Source of the DNA: an uncultured Saprospiraceae bacterium
GTDB taxonomy: Bacteria; Bacteroidota; Bacteroidia; Chitinophagales; Saprospiraceae
Length of the DNA stretch: 64,000 bases
Direction of reading: 5' to 3'
NCBI GenBank assembly: GCA_937921825.1
Contig: CAKZVK010000061.1
Span: forward strand, 45,200-109,199
A program made the position numbers and the translations under genes. Below are positions 10,796 to 20,137 of this stretch, in pieces. Below the pieces are notes generated by a model that was not told where the DNA came from, did no database searches, and worked only from the letters and a program-made list of their open reading frames with translations. Every line of letters starts with the position of its first letter. The stretch's first letter is position 1.

Positions 10796-11668
10796 TTATA
10801 AGGTATTTAAAACTTGTTCTTTAATTTTCTCTAGTTCGTCTTTCATCCTGACGACGAGTTGCTGGATATCAGACTGCTGGGCTTTAGCCCCCAAGGTGTT
10901 TATTTCTCTACCCATCTCCTGGCTTATAAAATTAAGCTTCTTTCCCTTCTGTATCTTTTCTTTGGCTAACTCTTCTAGGAAGAAAGTGCAATGCTGAGAT
11001 AGTCTGACCTTTTCTTCATTTATATCTAGTTTCTCCAAGTAGAAAAGTATCTCTTGCTCAAATCGATTTTGATCTACTTGCTCATCCCCTAGATGCTGGT
11101 TCAGATTTTTTCTGATACGTTCCTTGATAGAGCTGATTCTTGTTTCTTCAAACTGATCCACGGCAACAAGGGCTTCTCTGATGTTAGCCACTCTCTCTTG
11201 GAGATCCGCACTTAGTGACTGGCCTTCAGATTTTCTGAATGAATTAAGCTTCTGCATAGCTTCTTCTGCCATCGCAGCGATCACTCCCCATTCATCATCC
11301 GTAATTTTATCATCCCCCAGTTGGACAACATTAGGGAGTCTGATAAGGGTCTGTAAGATATCTCCTGTTTCAATAGACTTATTAGCAGCGAAGGCCATGA
11401 GGTCCTTGTAGTAGCGATCCATCACATTCTGATTTATCTGCGAGTCTTCTTCGCCTTCAGAGCTTATAGTTAGATTGACATCAAATTTTCCTCTGAGTCC
11501 CATATCAGTAATAAGTTTTCTCAGTACGAGTTCCTTATCTCTAAGATTCGTATTGGACTTAAATCTGATATCAGTGTTCTTCCCATTCAATGACCGCACC
11601 TCTATATTGTATTTCTTTTTTCCTACTTCCCTCGTCGCTTCTCCATAACCTGTCATTGAATAAATCAT
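10796..11668 (-). CDS. yicC: YicC/YloC family endoribonuclease
   Basis: Begins MIYSMTGYGEATRE; C-terminus KKLNFISQEMGREINTLGAKAQQSDIQQLVVRMKDELEKIKEQVLN. Confidence 0.94.
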   Translation of the reverse strand: MIYSMTGYGEATREVGKKKYNIEVRSLNGKNTDIRFKSNTNLRDKELVLRKLITDMGLRGKFDVNLTISSEGEEDSQINQNVMDRYYKDLMAFAANKSIETGDILQTLIRLPNVVQLGDDKITDDEWGVIAAMAEEAMQKLNSFRKSEGQSLSADLQERVANIREALVAVDQFEETRISSIKERIRKNLNQHLGDEQVDQNRFEQEILFYLEKLDINEEKVRLSQHCTFFLEELAKEKIQKGKKLNFISQEMGREINTLGAKAQQSDIQQLVVRMKDELEKIKEQVLNTL

Positions 11669-11910
11669 ATGTACCTAATTGTTAATTAAACCCCATGGGC
11701 CATTAAAAACTGCGAAGCTAATTATTTTAAGTTTTAAATCTTCTATATATAGTTGAGACAGAGACAATTAGCTATATTTAACGCAATCAGAAAAATCGAC
11801 ATTAAAAAAGAACTCCAATAATTTCCATAAACGATAAATTTTGCGAAATTTGCCGTCCCTTGAAAAGAATTGGTCTCATAAACACTTACTAATCAATAAT
11901 TTACGATAAA

Positions 11911-12237
11911 ATGAGAAAAGCTGATCTTGTAGCCGTCATCTCCGAGAAAACTGGTGTTCCCAAAGTGGATGTTTTAGTGGCAATGGAAGAATTTTTTAAA
12001 GAAGTAAAATCTTCATTGTCTTCTGGAGAAAATGTCTACATAAGAGGCTTTGGATCATTCGTAATAAAGAAGAGAGCAAAGAAAATCGGAAGACACATCA
12101 AGCAAAATGTTGCTATTGAAATTCCAGAGCACTATATCCCTTCTTTCAAACCTGCAAAAATATTTGTAGACCAAGTCAAAGAAAAAGTAACCTCACTTCC
12201 TGAAGAAGACAACGGCGTAGCAAATAATGCTGGATAA
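11911..12237 (+). CDS. HU/IHF family DNA-binding protein
   Basis: MRKADLVAVISEKTGVPKVDV...VYIRGFGSFVIKKRAKKIGRHIKQNVAIEIPEHYIPSFKPAK. Confidence 0.93.
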   Translation: MRKADLVAVISEKTGVPKVDVLVAMEEFFKEVKSSLSSGENVYIRGFGSFVIKKRAKKIGRHIKQNVAIEIPEHYIPSFKPAKIFVDQVKEKVTSLPEEDNGVANNAG

Positions 12238-13012
12238 GAACCAAACTATAACCATCGCCTTATTCTTAGGGCTATTCATGCTGTTATATTTTGGTTGCGA
12301 CACTAAATCTTCGGAACATAAAGATCTTGAAAAGTCAAGAGTCCAAAAATTTGAATTAATAAGTATAGATAGAGTCATTGCAGATGCTAAACCAAAGATT
12401 CCTGGACAGACCAAGATGGAAGTTCTGGACTTAGAACAGCAACTGAAGCTTGCAGAAACAGATACAGATAAACTTAGCTACTTACAAAAGTTAGCGTCTT
12501 TATGGTTTTCTGCTGAGCAACCTCTGATTTCTGGTCATTACGCTGAGCAGATAGCAGAAATGCAAAATGACATGGATTCATGGAGCATAGCTGGTACTAC
12601 CTACTCGATAGCTGCCCAGAGACTAGAAGAGAGCAATGAAAAAAAGCATGCTATAGCAAAAAGCCGGTTGGCTCTAGAAAATGCACTATCCTTTGATTCT
12701 GAAAACATAGATAATAAGATCAATCTTGCCCTGTCGTATGTAGAAGCCCCACTAGAAGATAATCCTATGAAGGGTATTCTGATGTTGGTAGGTCTAAATA
12801 AAGAGCATCCTGAGAACATTCCGGTGCTCATGCAACTAGGCAGACTTTCATTAAAAACGGGACAATTAGAGAAAGCAGTTGAAAGATTGACAAAAGTTAT
12901 AGAACTTCGCCCGACTTTTAGAGAAGCTCATTGTATGCTAGCTGAAGTGCTTAGACAAAAGGGCGACAATAATTTAGCAGAGAAAGCACAATTAATGTGC
13001 GATAAACAATAA
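12227..13012 (+). CDS. TPR-containing lipoprotein-like protein
   Basis: N-terminal hydrophobic segment followed by Cys (LFLGLFMLLYFGC); TPR-like C-terminus; start overlaps the HU gene stop. Confidence 0.75.
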   Translation: MLDKNQTITIALFLGLFMLLYFGCDTKSSEHKDLEKSRVQKFELISIDRVIADAKPKIPGQTKMEVLDLEQQLKLAETDTDKLSYLQKLASLWFSAEQPLISGHYAEQIAEMQNDMDSWSIAGTTYSIAAQRLEESNEKKHAIAKSRLALENALSFDSENIDNKINLALSYVEAPLEDNPMKGILMLVGLNKEHPENIPVLMQLGRLSLKTGQLEKAVERLTKVIELRPTFREAHCMLAEVLRQKGDNNLAEKAQLMCDKQ

Positions 13013-13023
13013 AATAGGAAAAT

Positions 13024-13116
13024 ATGCCTTGCGGTAAAAAAAGAAAAAGACACAAGATCTCTACTCACAAGAGAAAAAAGAGACTTAGAAAAAACAGACA
13101 TAAGAAAAAGAAATAG
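13024..13116 (+). CDS. AURKAIP1/COX24-domain small basic ribosome-associated protein (30 aa)
   Basis: Below the ORF-track length cutoff. Translates as MPCGKKRKRHKISTHKRKKRLRKNRHKKKK, the small basic peptide conserved in Bacteroidota; followed directly by a perfect terminator hairpin. Confidence 0.9.
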   Translation: MPCGKKRKRHKISTHKRKKRLRKNRHKKKK

Positions 13117-13149
13117 ACTAATTACAGGAGTTATCCTGTAATTAGTCTA
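13114..13149 (+). terminator. 16-bp perfect stem-loop overlapping the stop codon of the 30-aa gene
   Basis: TAGACTAATTACAGGA-GTTA-TCCTGTAATTAGTCTA; first stem bases are the TAG stop codon. Confidence 0.7.
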
Positions 13150-13288
13150 TTTAATTAAAGAACATCAGGTGATTTGTAGCTATCTCCCATAGCATAACTA
13201 TTCACTAATTTCCAAAGTAGCAAAGCCTTCCCATCGGTTTTATTCGATAGCAAATTTGCGCTACAGCACCTGAACAAACATTACAACT

Positions 13289-14842
13289 TTGGAAAAGGAG
13301 TTATTAGTAAAATCAACTCCCACGGAAGTAGAAATTGCCTTAATTGAGGACAGGAAGCTCGTAGAGCTTCATACGGAGAGGAACGATAATCAATTTTCGG
13401 TAGGAGATATCTTTTTGGGATATATTAAAATGCTAAGGCCTGGCCTTAATGCAGCCTTCACTGATGTAGGCATTAGAAAGGATGCCTTTTTGCACTACAC
13501 TGACCTAGGTCCACAAATCAAGTCCGTCCAGAAATTCACTAAAATGGCTCTGGACAAGCAAGTGAAAGGACATCTACTAGAAAATTTTTCACTTCAAGAG
13601 GAGAATGAGAAAAACGGGAAAATAGACAGGGTATTCAAAAAGAATCAACCTTGCTTAGTTCAGATCCTCAAAGAACCTATCTCTACTAAGGGTCCAAGAC
13701 TTACTTGTGAGATCACTCTTGCAGGTCGATTCATGGTTATGACGGCCTTCAAGAACAACGTGTCCGTTTCCAAAAAAATCACGAACAATGATGAAAGGAA
13801 ACGGCTCAAAGTTCTAGTAGAAAGCATCAAACCCAAAAATTTTGGGATTATCATCAGAACAGCTGCTGAAGGCAAAAAAGTGGCTGACCTACATGATGAG
13901 ATAAACAACTTAGTCTCCAAGTGGAAGATCATCACAGAAGAACTTGGTAAATCTAAAAAACCGCAGAAGGTTCTGAGTGAAGTAGATAAGACCAAGGGAT
14001 TCCTTAGAGATATCATGAATGATTCATTTAACAGAATCGTCATAGATAATCAAGATCTCTATAATGATGCTAAAAGCTATCTACAGAATGTCGCTCCGAC
14101 ACAAGCCAAAATAGTATCGCAATACAAGGGCAAAAAACCGCTCTTTGATCACTACGGCATAGGAAAGCAAATCAAGTCTAGTTTCAGTAAGACACCAACG
14201 ATGTCTAGTGGAGCCTATCTCGTGATAGAGCATACTGAGGCTATGCATGTCATAGATGTAAACAGTGGCCCTAAATCTCAGAATAGAGATCAAGAGACAG
14301 GTGCTCTCAAGGTCAATATAGAAGCCGCTAGAGAAATAGCCAGACAACTGAGACTAAGAGATCTAGGAGGTCTGATTATCATAGACTTCATCGATATGAG
14401 AAATAAGGAGAATAAGAATATCCTTTATTCTAAGATGAAAGAATTTATGAATGGAGATAGAGCTCAGCATACCATACTACCGCTAAGTAAGTTCGGTCTC
14501 ATTCAGATCACAAGACAGAGAGTAAAGCCAGAACTCAAAATAAATACTCTAGAAGTCTGCCCATCATGTAATGGCTCAGGTAAAATAGAGCCTGCAGAAC
14601 TTCTCCCTGACGAGATAGAAAGACAACTGAAGTTCATAATAGAAACTTATCCTAATGCGTCGATAAGTCTTCGTGTAAATCCATTGCTGTACACATTTTT
14701 CAAAAAAGGTATTATTACCCGTCAGATGAAGTGGTACATGAATCATAAAAAGTGGATAAAGCTGACAGAAGACCATGACTTGCACATCACACAGTATAAG
14801 TTCCTGAACAAGTTCAATGATGAGATTAGATTAGAAAACTAA
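13289..14842 (+). CDS. rng: Ribonuclease E/G family protein
   Basis: TTG start; MEKELLVKSTPTEVEIALIEDRKLVELH; HVIDVNSGPKSQNRDQETGALKVNIEAAREIARQLRLRDLGGLIIIDFIDM; CPSCNGSGKI. Confidence 0.95.
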   Translation: MEKELLVKSTPTEVEIALIEDRKLVELHTERNDNQFSVGDIFLGYIKMLRPGLNAAFTDVGIRKDAFLHYTDLGPQIKSVQKFTKMALDKQVKGHLLENFSLQEENEKNGKIDRVFKKNQPCLVQILKEPISTKGPRLTCEITLAGRFMVMTAFKNNVSVSKKITNNDERKRLKVLVESIKPKNFGIIIRTAAEGKKVADLHDEINNLVSKWKIITEELGKSKKPQKVLSEVDKTKGFLRDIMNDSFNRIVIDNQDLYNDAKSYLQNVAPTQAKIVSQYKGKKPLFDHYGIGKQIKSSFSKTPTMSSGAYLVIEHTEAMHVIDVNSGPKSQNRDQETGALKVNIEAAREIARQLRLRDLGGLIIIDFIDMRNKENKNILYSKMKEFMNGDRAQHTILPLSKFGLIQITRQRVKPELKINTLEVCPSCNGSGKIEPAELLPDEIERQLKFIIETYPNASISLRVNPLLYTFFKKGIITRQMKWYMNHKKWIKLTEDHDLHITQYKFLNKFNDEIRLEN

Positions 14843-14850
14843 TCTTACTC

Positions 14851-15834
14851 ATGGAGCTATTATCTCCAGAGATCAAAAAAGTAATAGTTGCACCCCTCAA
14901 CTGGGGCCTAGGACATGCGACTAGATGTATCCCGATCATAGAGTCGCTACTTGGTGACAATAAAGAGGTATTAGTAGCCAGTGATGGACAAGCTCTAGAT
15001 CTCCTGAAGCTGGAATTTCCTAAGCTGCTAACCATAGAAGTGCCCTCCTACAAGGTGCAGTACAAGCACTCTTCTCTAGGGAAGATTGTACTCTCTAATA
15101 GTCTGAATATTGCCAAGGCCATACAAGCAGAGAACAAAGTATGTAAGCAACTATGCACTACCCTTAAGCCAGATATGATTATCTCCGATAGTCGATTTGG
15201 CTTCAGACATAGCTCCGTCCCTTCTGTCATAATTACACATCAGCTAAATCCCCTTAGCGACAACCCACTCTTAAAAGGTATTCTAGAAAGAGGGAACAGG
15301 TATTTTATCAATCAATTTGAAGAATGTTGGATACCCGACAGCGAAGATCACCTACTCTCAGGCATCCTAAGTCAAAACCGACGTATAAAAAACATCAAAT
15401 TCATTGGTGCCCTATCCAGATTCAAACCCGCAGAAAAAACAATAGTTAAGGATTTTGATCTAACCCTAATACTCAGTGGGCCAGAACCTGCTAGATCAGA
15501 TCTAGAAAAAAAGTTAATAGCTGTACTAGAAAATACCAATAAGAAAATCTGCCTAATAAGAGGTACTCAAGACCCTGCACCCTATCCCCTACCTGAAAAA
15601 TGGAAAAGCTACAATCTAGCTGACAGCAAAACCATAAACAACATAATACTTGCTAGTCGCACCATAGTGAGTCGGTCAGGATATACTTCTATCATGGATT
15701 ATCATGCGCTTGGAATAGGTGCCTATCTCATCCCTACCCCAGGTCAGAGTGAGCAGGAGTATCTTGCTCATCATCTAAATGGGAAAAGGGGCTTCCACCA
15801 TCTGACTGACCTACAAGAACTAACTCAGTTATAA
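14851..15834 (+). CDS. Glycosyltransferase (GT28/MurG-like superfamily)
   Basis: VIVAPLNWGLGHATRCIPIIESL and late-domain VSRSGYTSIMDYHALG... motifs. Confidence 0.75.
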   Translation: MELLSPEIKKVIVAPLNWGLGHATRCIPIIESLLGDNKEVLVASDGQALDLLKLEFPKLLTIEVPSYKVQYKHSSLGKIVLSNSLNIAKAIQAENKVCKQLCTTLKPDMIISDSRFGFRHSSVPSVIITHQLNPLSDNPLLKGILERGNRYFINQFEECWIPDSEDHLLSGILSQNRRIKNIKFIGALSRFKPAEKTIVKDFDLTLILSGPEPARSDLEKKLIAVLENTNKKICLIRGTQDPAPYPLPEKWKSYNLADSKTINNIILASRTIVSRSGYTSIMDYHALGIGAYLIPTPGQSEQEYLAHHLNGKRGFHHLTDLQELTQL

Positions 15835-16383
15835 CAGATTTCTAGTCATCATCCAATCTACTTTTAAGATTGCTGCCACAGACATCGCATCTGTCACTTT
15901 GCCTTCATGCACCAATTCTACTAACGCCTTAAAAGGCAACTTACGGACTTCCAATTGCTCCGTATCTTCAGGCTCAGCAGATCCGAATTCTAACTCCTTA
16001 GCTATATATAAATAAGCCTCTTCATCAGTGACTGAGTTTGAAGTCTGTAAGTAGAGAATTTCTTGCCATTTCTTAGCCGTAATTCCTGTCTCTTCCTTTA
16101 ACTCTCGCTGGGCTGCAGCAAGCTTGTCCATACCTAAGATGCAGCCGCCCTCTGGAATCTCCCAAGAATACTTATCTAAAGTGTAGCGGTACTGGCCCAC
16201 AATCCAGGTATTATTAGCTTCATCTAGTGGAATCACACCTACAGCTACATTTTTGAAGTGCACTTTGCCATAGATACCAGGTGATCCTCCTGGCGTAATC
16301 ACCTCATTATGATAGACTTCTATCCATGGATTGGAATAAATTTGCTGCTCAGACACCGTTTTCCAAGGGTTTTTAGCTTCCAT
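15829..16383 (-). CDS. NUDIX hydrolase
   Basis: NUDIX box variant GGCILGMDKLAAAQRELKEETGITAKKW. Confidence 0.9.
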   Translation of the reverse strand: MEAKNPWKTVSEQQIYSNPWIEVYHNEVITPGGSPGIYGKVHFKNVAVGVIPLDEANNTWIVGQYRYTLDKYSWEIPEGGCILGMDKLAAAQRELKEETGITAKKWQEILYLQTSNSVTDEEAYLYIAKELEFGSAEPEDTEQLEVRKLPFKALVELVHEGKVTDAMSVAAILKVDWMMTRNLL

Positions 16384-16417
16384 ATAGCTAAAATACTATG
16401 ATTTAATTGGTGTAGAA

Positions 16418-16449
16418 TTTGCAAGTAGAATATCGTGCATCTATATTTG
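16418..16449 (+). promoter_or_regulatory. Consensus Bacteroidota promoter TTTG-N20-TATATTTG upstream of tRNA-Val
   Basis: TTTG 16418-16421, 20-nt spacer, TATATTTG 16442-16449 (TAnnTTTG). Confidence 0.75.
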
Positions 16450-16477
16450 CACTCGCTTCAAAGGAAGCTCCCTAATA

Positions 16478-16552
16478 GGGCGATTAGCTCAGTTGGTTCA
16501 GAGCACCTCGCTTACACCGAGGGGGTCGGGAGTTCGAGTCTCTCATCGCCCA
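16478..16552 (+). tRNA. tRNA-Val (UAC)
   Basis: GGGCGATTAGCTCAGTTGGTTCAGAGCACCTCGCTTACACCGAGGGGGTCGGGAGTTCGAGTCTCTCATCGCCCA; acceptor stem closes, anticodon loop CTTACAC, CCA not encoded. Confidence 0.95.
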
Positions 16553-16772
16553 CAATAGCTTAATTCAGTTTAATCTGAGTTAGGCTTTTTTTATGCCCTA
16601 TCTTATGGTGGCAAGATTACCAGATTCATAAGCAGAAAGAATAGGTAAATGCAAAAGAACTAAGTCTAATTTGAAATAAAAAATAGCACTACCACTCATG
16701 ATTTACCCCTATTTAGGGGTTTTCTATTTGTACAGAATCTTATTTATTGCAATAGATTAAATTCAATAAATC

Positions 16773-18087
16773 ATGAAAGCTTCAGCTCTAACAACTTCTG
16801 TCTTGCTGATTTTATTCAGCACTCTTGCTATAGCACAGGGTCCTTGCGACCCTATGGGAAAATTCAACAATACTCTTGACCACACAGACTGACGTAGACA
16901 ACTTCCAAAGCACCTACGGCGGAGCGACACCACCGTGCACAGAAGTCAATGTGATTTTGCAAGTGGGAGATTACACCAATACAACTTCCAACATTACGAC
17001 TCTTGCGCCTCTGAGCGACCTTACTTCTGTCAATCAACTTATCATAGTAGATAATGATCAACTAACTTCCTTAGCTGGACTAGAAAATTTAAATCAAGCA
17101 GCCATCTCGAAAATTTCGATTTCAAGGAATGCTACTCTGACTGACATCTCACAGTTGTCTGGCATAGGACCCGCAGGTGGAGATGTAGGTATCGTCGACA
17201 ATCCTCAGCTGGCTGACCTAACTGGACTGGAGAACCTCAAAATATTTGGGACGGGCCTGCAGGTTAGAGACATGCCTTTGGTTACAAACCTAGATGTCTT
17301 TTCTTGTGTAAACAGAGTAGATGCACATCTAGTAATACAAGACAATGCTACTCTCTCCGATATTTCTGGTCTCTCTAATCTTACAACTTTTGGTGGAGGA
17401 GCAACTCAGACTTTTAACTTGAGTGGGAATCCAATGCTTTCGGATTGTAAAGCACTTTGTAATATCATACAAAATGTACTCCCTACCTTAAGCAATCTAA
17501 CGAAGACGATTCAGAATAATCTATTTGGTTGTGATTCGGAGAATGAAATTATTCTCAGCTGTGGCAACCATGGAATCTATGATGGCAGTGGCATAGTACC
17601 TACTGGAACTGAAGTCACCGTAACCGATCTTAATTTTGATTCCGGCACTTTCTATATTGATGGTAGCGCTAACAAAATAGGGATAGGAACAACCACACCT
17701 TCATACATGCTAGATGTACTAGGAGATGTCGGCATCTCAGGCAGCATCTATGGTTTGTCTGATCAGAGACTTAAAAAGAATCAAGCTCCTATTCTAAATG
17801 CTATTTCTCTGATCACACAACTCAATCCTACCACCTACGAATTCAAATCAAAGGAATATGAATACTTACGACTGCCTGAGGATAAGCAATATGGATTTCT
17901 GGCTCAGGAGGTAGAGGAAATAATTCCAGAACTGATCTCTGCTCGTATCGTTTCTCCAGACGAAAGTTATAAGTCTATAAACTATAATGCTTTAATCTCT
18001 ATCATGGCTGCAGCTATTCAGGAACAGCAATCAGAAATAGAATTACTAAAACAAGAAGTAGAACAAATAAAGAGTAACAAAAAATAA
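16773..18087 (+). pseudogene. Frameshifted secreted protein: receptor-L/LRR-like domain plus C-terminal S74 intramolecular chaperone domain
   Basis: Signal peptide MKASALTTSVLLILFSTLAIAQGPCDPMG starts at 16773 and stops at 16892 in frame; the body (16876-18087) is in another frame. Removing one base in GGGAAAA joins them as ...CDPMGNSTILLTTQTDVDNFQSTYGG. C-terminus GLSDQRLKKNQAPI...YGFLAQEVEEIIPEL is an S74 motif. Confidence 0.7.
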
Positions 18088-18112
18088 TCTCTTAATAACC
18101 ACTGAGTGCAAT

Positions 18113-18150
18113 AGCCACAGTATTTTACCAATGCTGTGGCTTTTTTTCTG
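18113..18150 (+). terminator. Rho-independent terminator
   Basis: AGCCACAG-loop-CTGTGGCTTTTTTT. Confidence 0.8.
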
Positions 18151-18441
18151 ATAGCAAAAAGCCTGTCCCATTGAGATGGAACAGGCTTAATCTTGTTTTA
18201 GTTATTAAAAGATATTACCATAATTCAGAGACTTAAAAAGAAAGCCTCTTCCTAAGTTGCTTGTTTCGCTTATAAGACAAAATCAACTTAGATTTACCCT
18301 TCGATTCGAACCAGAATTAGTGTCGGATATCTTCCACTCAAAAGAGAACATTTTCACAAAAGACAAGCAGTAAACTTATTTGTATTTTTCCGTAAGAAAT
18401 CGCTCCGAGAAGGGAGGGTAAAATCAAACAAGAACTGATAG

Positions 18442-18840
18442 ATGAAAGAGCAAAAAAACAAAAAGAACTTCTTCAAAATGACCTTAGGCTTTCTAGTTGG
18501 GATTGCAATTTTTGGGCTTATATCTAATCTGAGTACTGATAAGAAGAAAGAAGAACCTCCAAAACAAGTAGACGCTGCAATCTTTGACCAATACCTCGTA
18601 CATACTAAGATCAAGTCTAATAAAGACTCTAAGACTAAGGAACAATTAGAAGCCTACGAGCTCTATGCTCAACAAGATTTTGATCAGGCCATGCCTCTAT
18701 TACAGAAACTCTATGATGAGCAAAAAGACTATCTCGCTTATTACTATTTAGGAATCTGTTATTACTTCAAAGGTGATATCCCTATGGCAACCAAAATATT
18801 CAAGCATCCTAGATTACAATTCTATTTACAACCTATCTGA
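18442..18840 (+). CDS. Small membrane-anchored TPR-like protein
   Basis: One N-terminal TM segment (FLVGIAIFGLI) then TPR-like QDFDQAMPLLQKLYDEQKDYLAYYYLGICYYFKGD. Confidence 0.65.
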   Translation: MKEQKNKKNFFKMTLGFLVGIAIFGLISNLSTDKKKEEPPKQVDAAIFDQYLVHTKIKSNKDSKTKEQLEAYELYAQQDFDQAMPLLQKLYDEQKDYLAYYYLGICYYFKGDIPMATKIFKHPRLQFYLQPI

Positions 18841-20127
18841 TTAAGTAAGTCCGGCCTGATACTGCGCAGCTATCGCTTCTAGAGTATAGCTAGACAGATC
18901 TATAAAGGAAGGATTATCCCCCTTGCTGCGATCCATAAATACAAATTCTATAAATAGTCTTGCTTGATGTAGAAAAGCATCTTGACGTAATTTCAAATTA
19001 TAAATATCCGGATAAGATCCTAAAAACAGTTGGGTACTGTCCTCTTCTATAGAAGTAAGATTCAAAATAGGCTTTCCTACGTGCAGAAAATCTACCACTT
19101 TACTCGGAAGGTGATAATCTGTACTATTGCCAAAATTCATAACGATATCTACCTGCTGCATGGCACTCAAGGTCTCCGATCTATTCTTAAAACCATGGAG
19201 GACCATAAAGCGTCTTATCTCTGGATATAAATCAAACATCGGATAAGAATTTCGATCCATCTGACCTACAAAATGAAACTGAATTTTGTCAAATAGTGTC
19301 TCATCAAAAGCATGCAAGTACTTTAGGAACTTTAGGAATAACAAAGGAGATCTTACCCCATCATAAAAGGAACCGAAATACCCCAAATGAATCTTGGCAG
19401 GATAAAGCTGCATATCATAACTGCTCTCAGCAGATTCATTGTGGAATAAGGGTGGCATCACTGTCATCTTCCCACTCTGTCCAGAAAATAACTTCGCATA
19501 GCGGTCCTTCGCTTTTTCATTGGTCAGGGAGATACTGTCCGCTAACTCAAAAGTCAATGCCTCAGCTTTCTTGTTCTTCTCTGCATACTTCTCAAAATTG
19601 TTGACCCAAAATTCTTTTGAATAGCAAAAGGGATCTTGGATGTCCATATGCCAGTGTACGTTAGGGCTAGCTTGCTTTAGACTCTTAGCTATCCAATGAC
19701 AGGTAAAAGGCAAGCCGACAGACACTATATGGGTGATTGCACGATTGGCAATAATTTCCTTTCCTTTCTCTATACCTGGCTTAAGAAAAAGTTGGCTACC
19801 ATCAGGCCAATAATTTTTTCGCCAAGTCTTATCTACTACCCATTCTGTTAATCTATTAAGCAATCCTGATTGAGGAACAGAGGTAGTGACTTCATTTCTT
19901 CTCTCATTTGCTCCTCTTAGATTATAGAGCTTATCCTTTAGGGTATTGTGACCAGCGCGATAGACAGCTACTCCATTAATCTCTTCATCTGTATAGCCAC
20001 TACGCTGAGTGGTCAATATGGACACCTCATTTCCTTGACTTGCAAAGTACTCTGCTATGGGCTGCCACCTTAGGGTATTAGGTGTCTGAGCTGGCAGGTA
20101 TTGTGATATTATAATCAGGAGTCGCAG
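18841..20127 (-). CDS. Glycosyltransferase (GT4-like); start extended to an apparent CTG codon
   Basis: ORF-track start (20025) lacks the N-terminal strand. Upstream in-frame coding reads (CTG)RLLIIISQYLPAQTPNTLRWQPIAEYFASQGNEVSILTTQ; no ATG/GTG/TTG before the upstream in-frame TAG. Confidence 0.7.
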   Translation of the reverse strand: MRLLIIISQYLPAQTPNTLRWQPIAEYFASQGNEVSILTTQRSGYTDEEINGVAVYRAGHNTLKDKLYNLRGANERRNEVTTSVPQSGLLNRLTEWVVDKTWRKNYWPDGSQLFLKPGIEKGKEIIANRAITHIVSVGLPFTCHWIAKSLKQASPNVHWHMDIQDPFCYSKEFWVNNFEKYAEKNKKAEALTFELADSISLTNEKAKDRYAKLFSGQSGKMTVMPPLFHNESAESSYDMQLYPAKIHLGYFGSFYDGVRSPLLFLKFLKYLHAFDETLFDKIQFHFVGQMDRNSYPMFDLYPEIRRFMVLHGFKNRSETLSAMQQVDIVMNFGNSTDYHLPSKVVDFLHVGKPILNLTSIEEDSTQLFLGSYPDIYNLKLRQDAFLHQARLFIEFVFMDRSKGDNPSFIDLSSYTLEAIAAQYQAGLT

Positions 20128-20137
20128 TGCAAAAATA

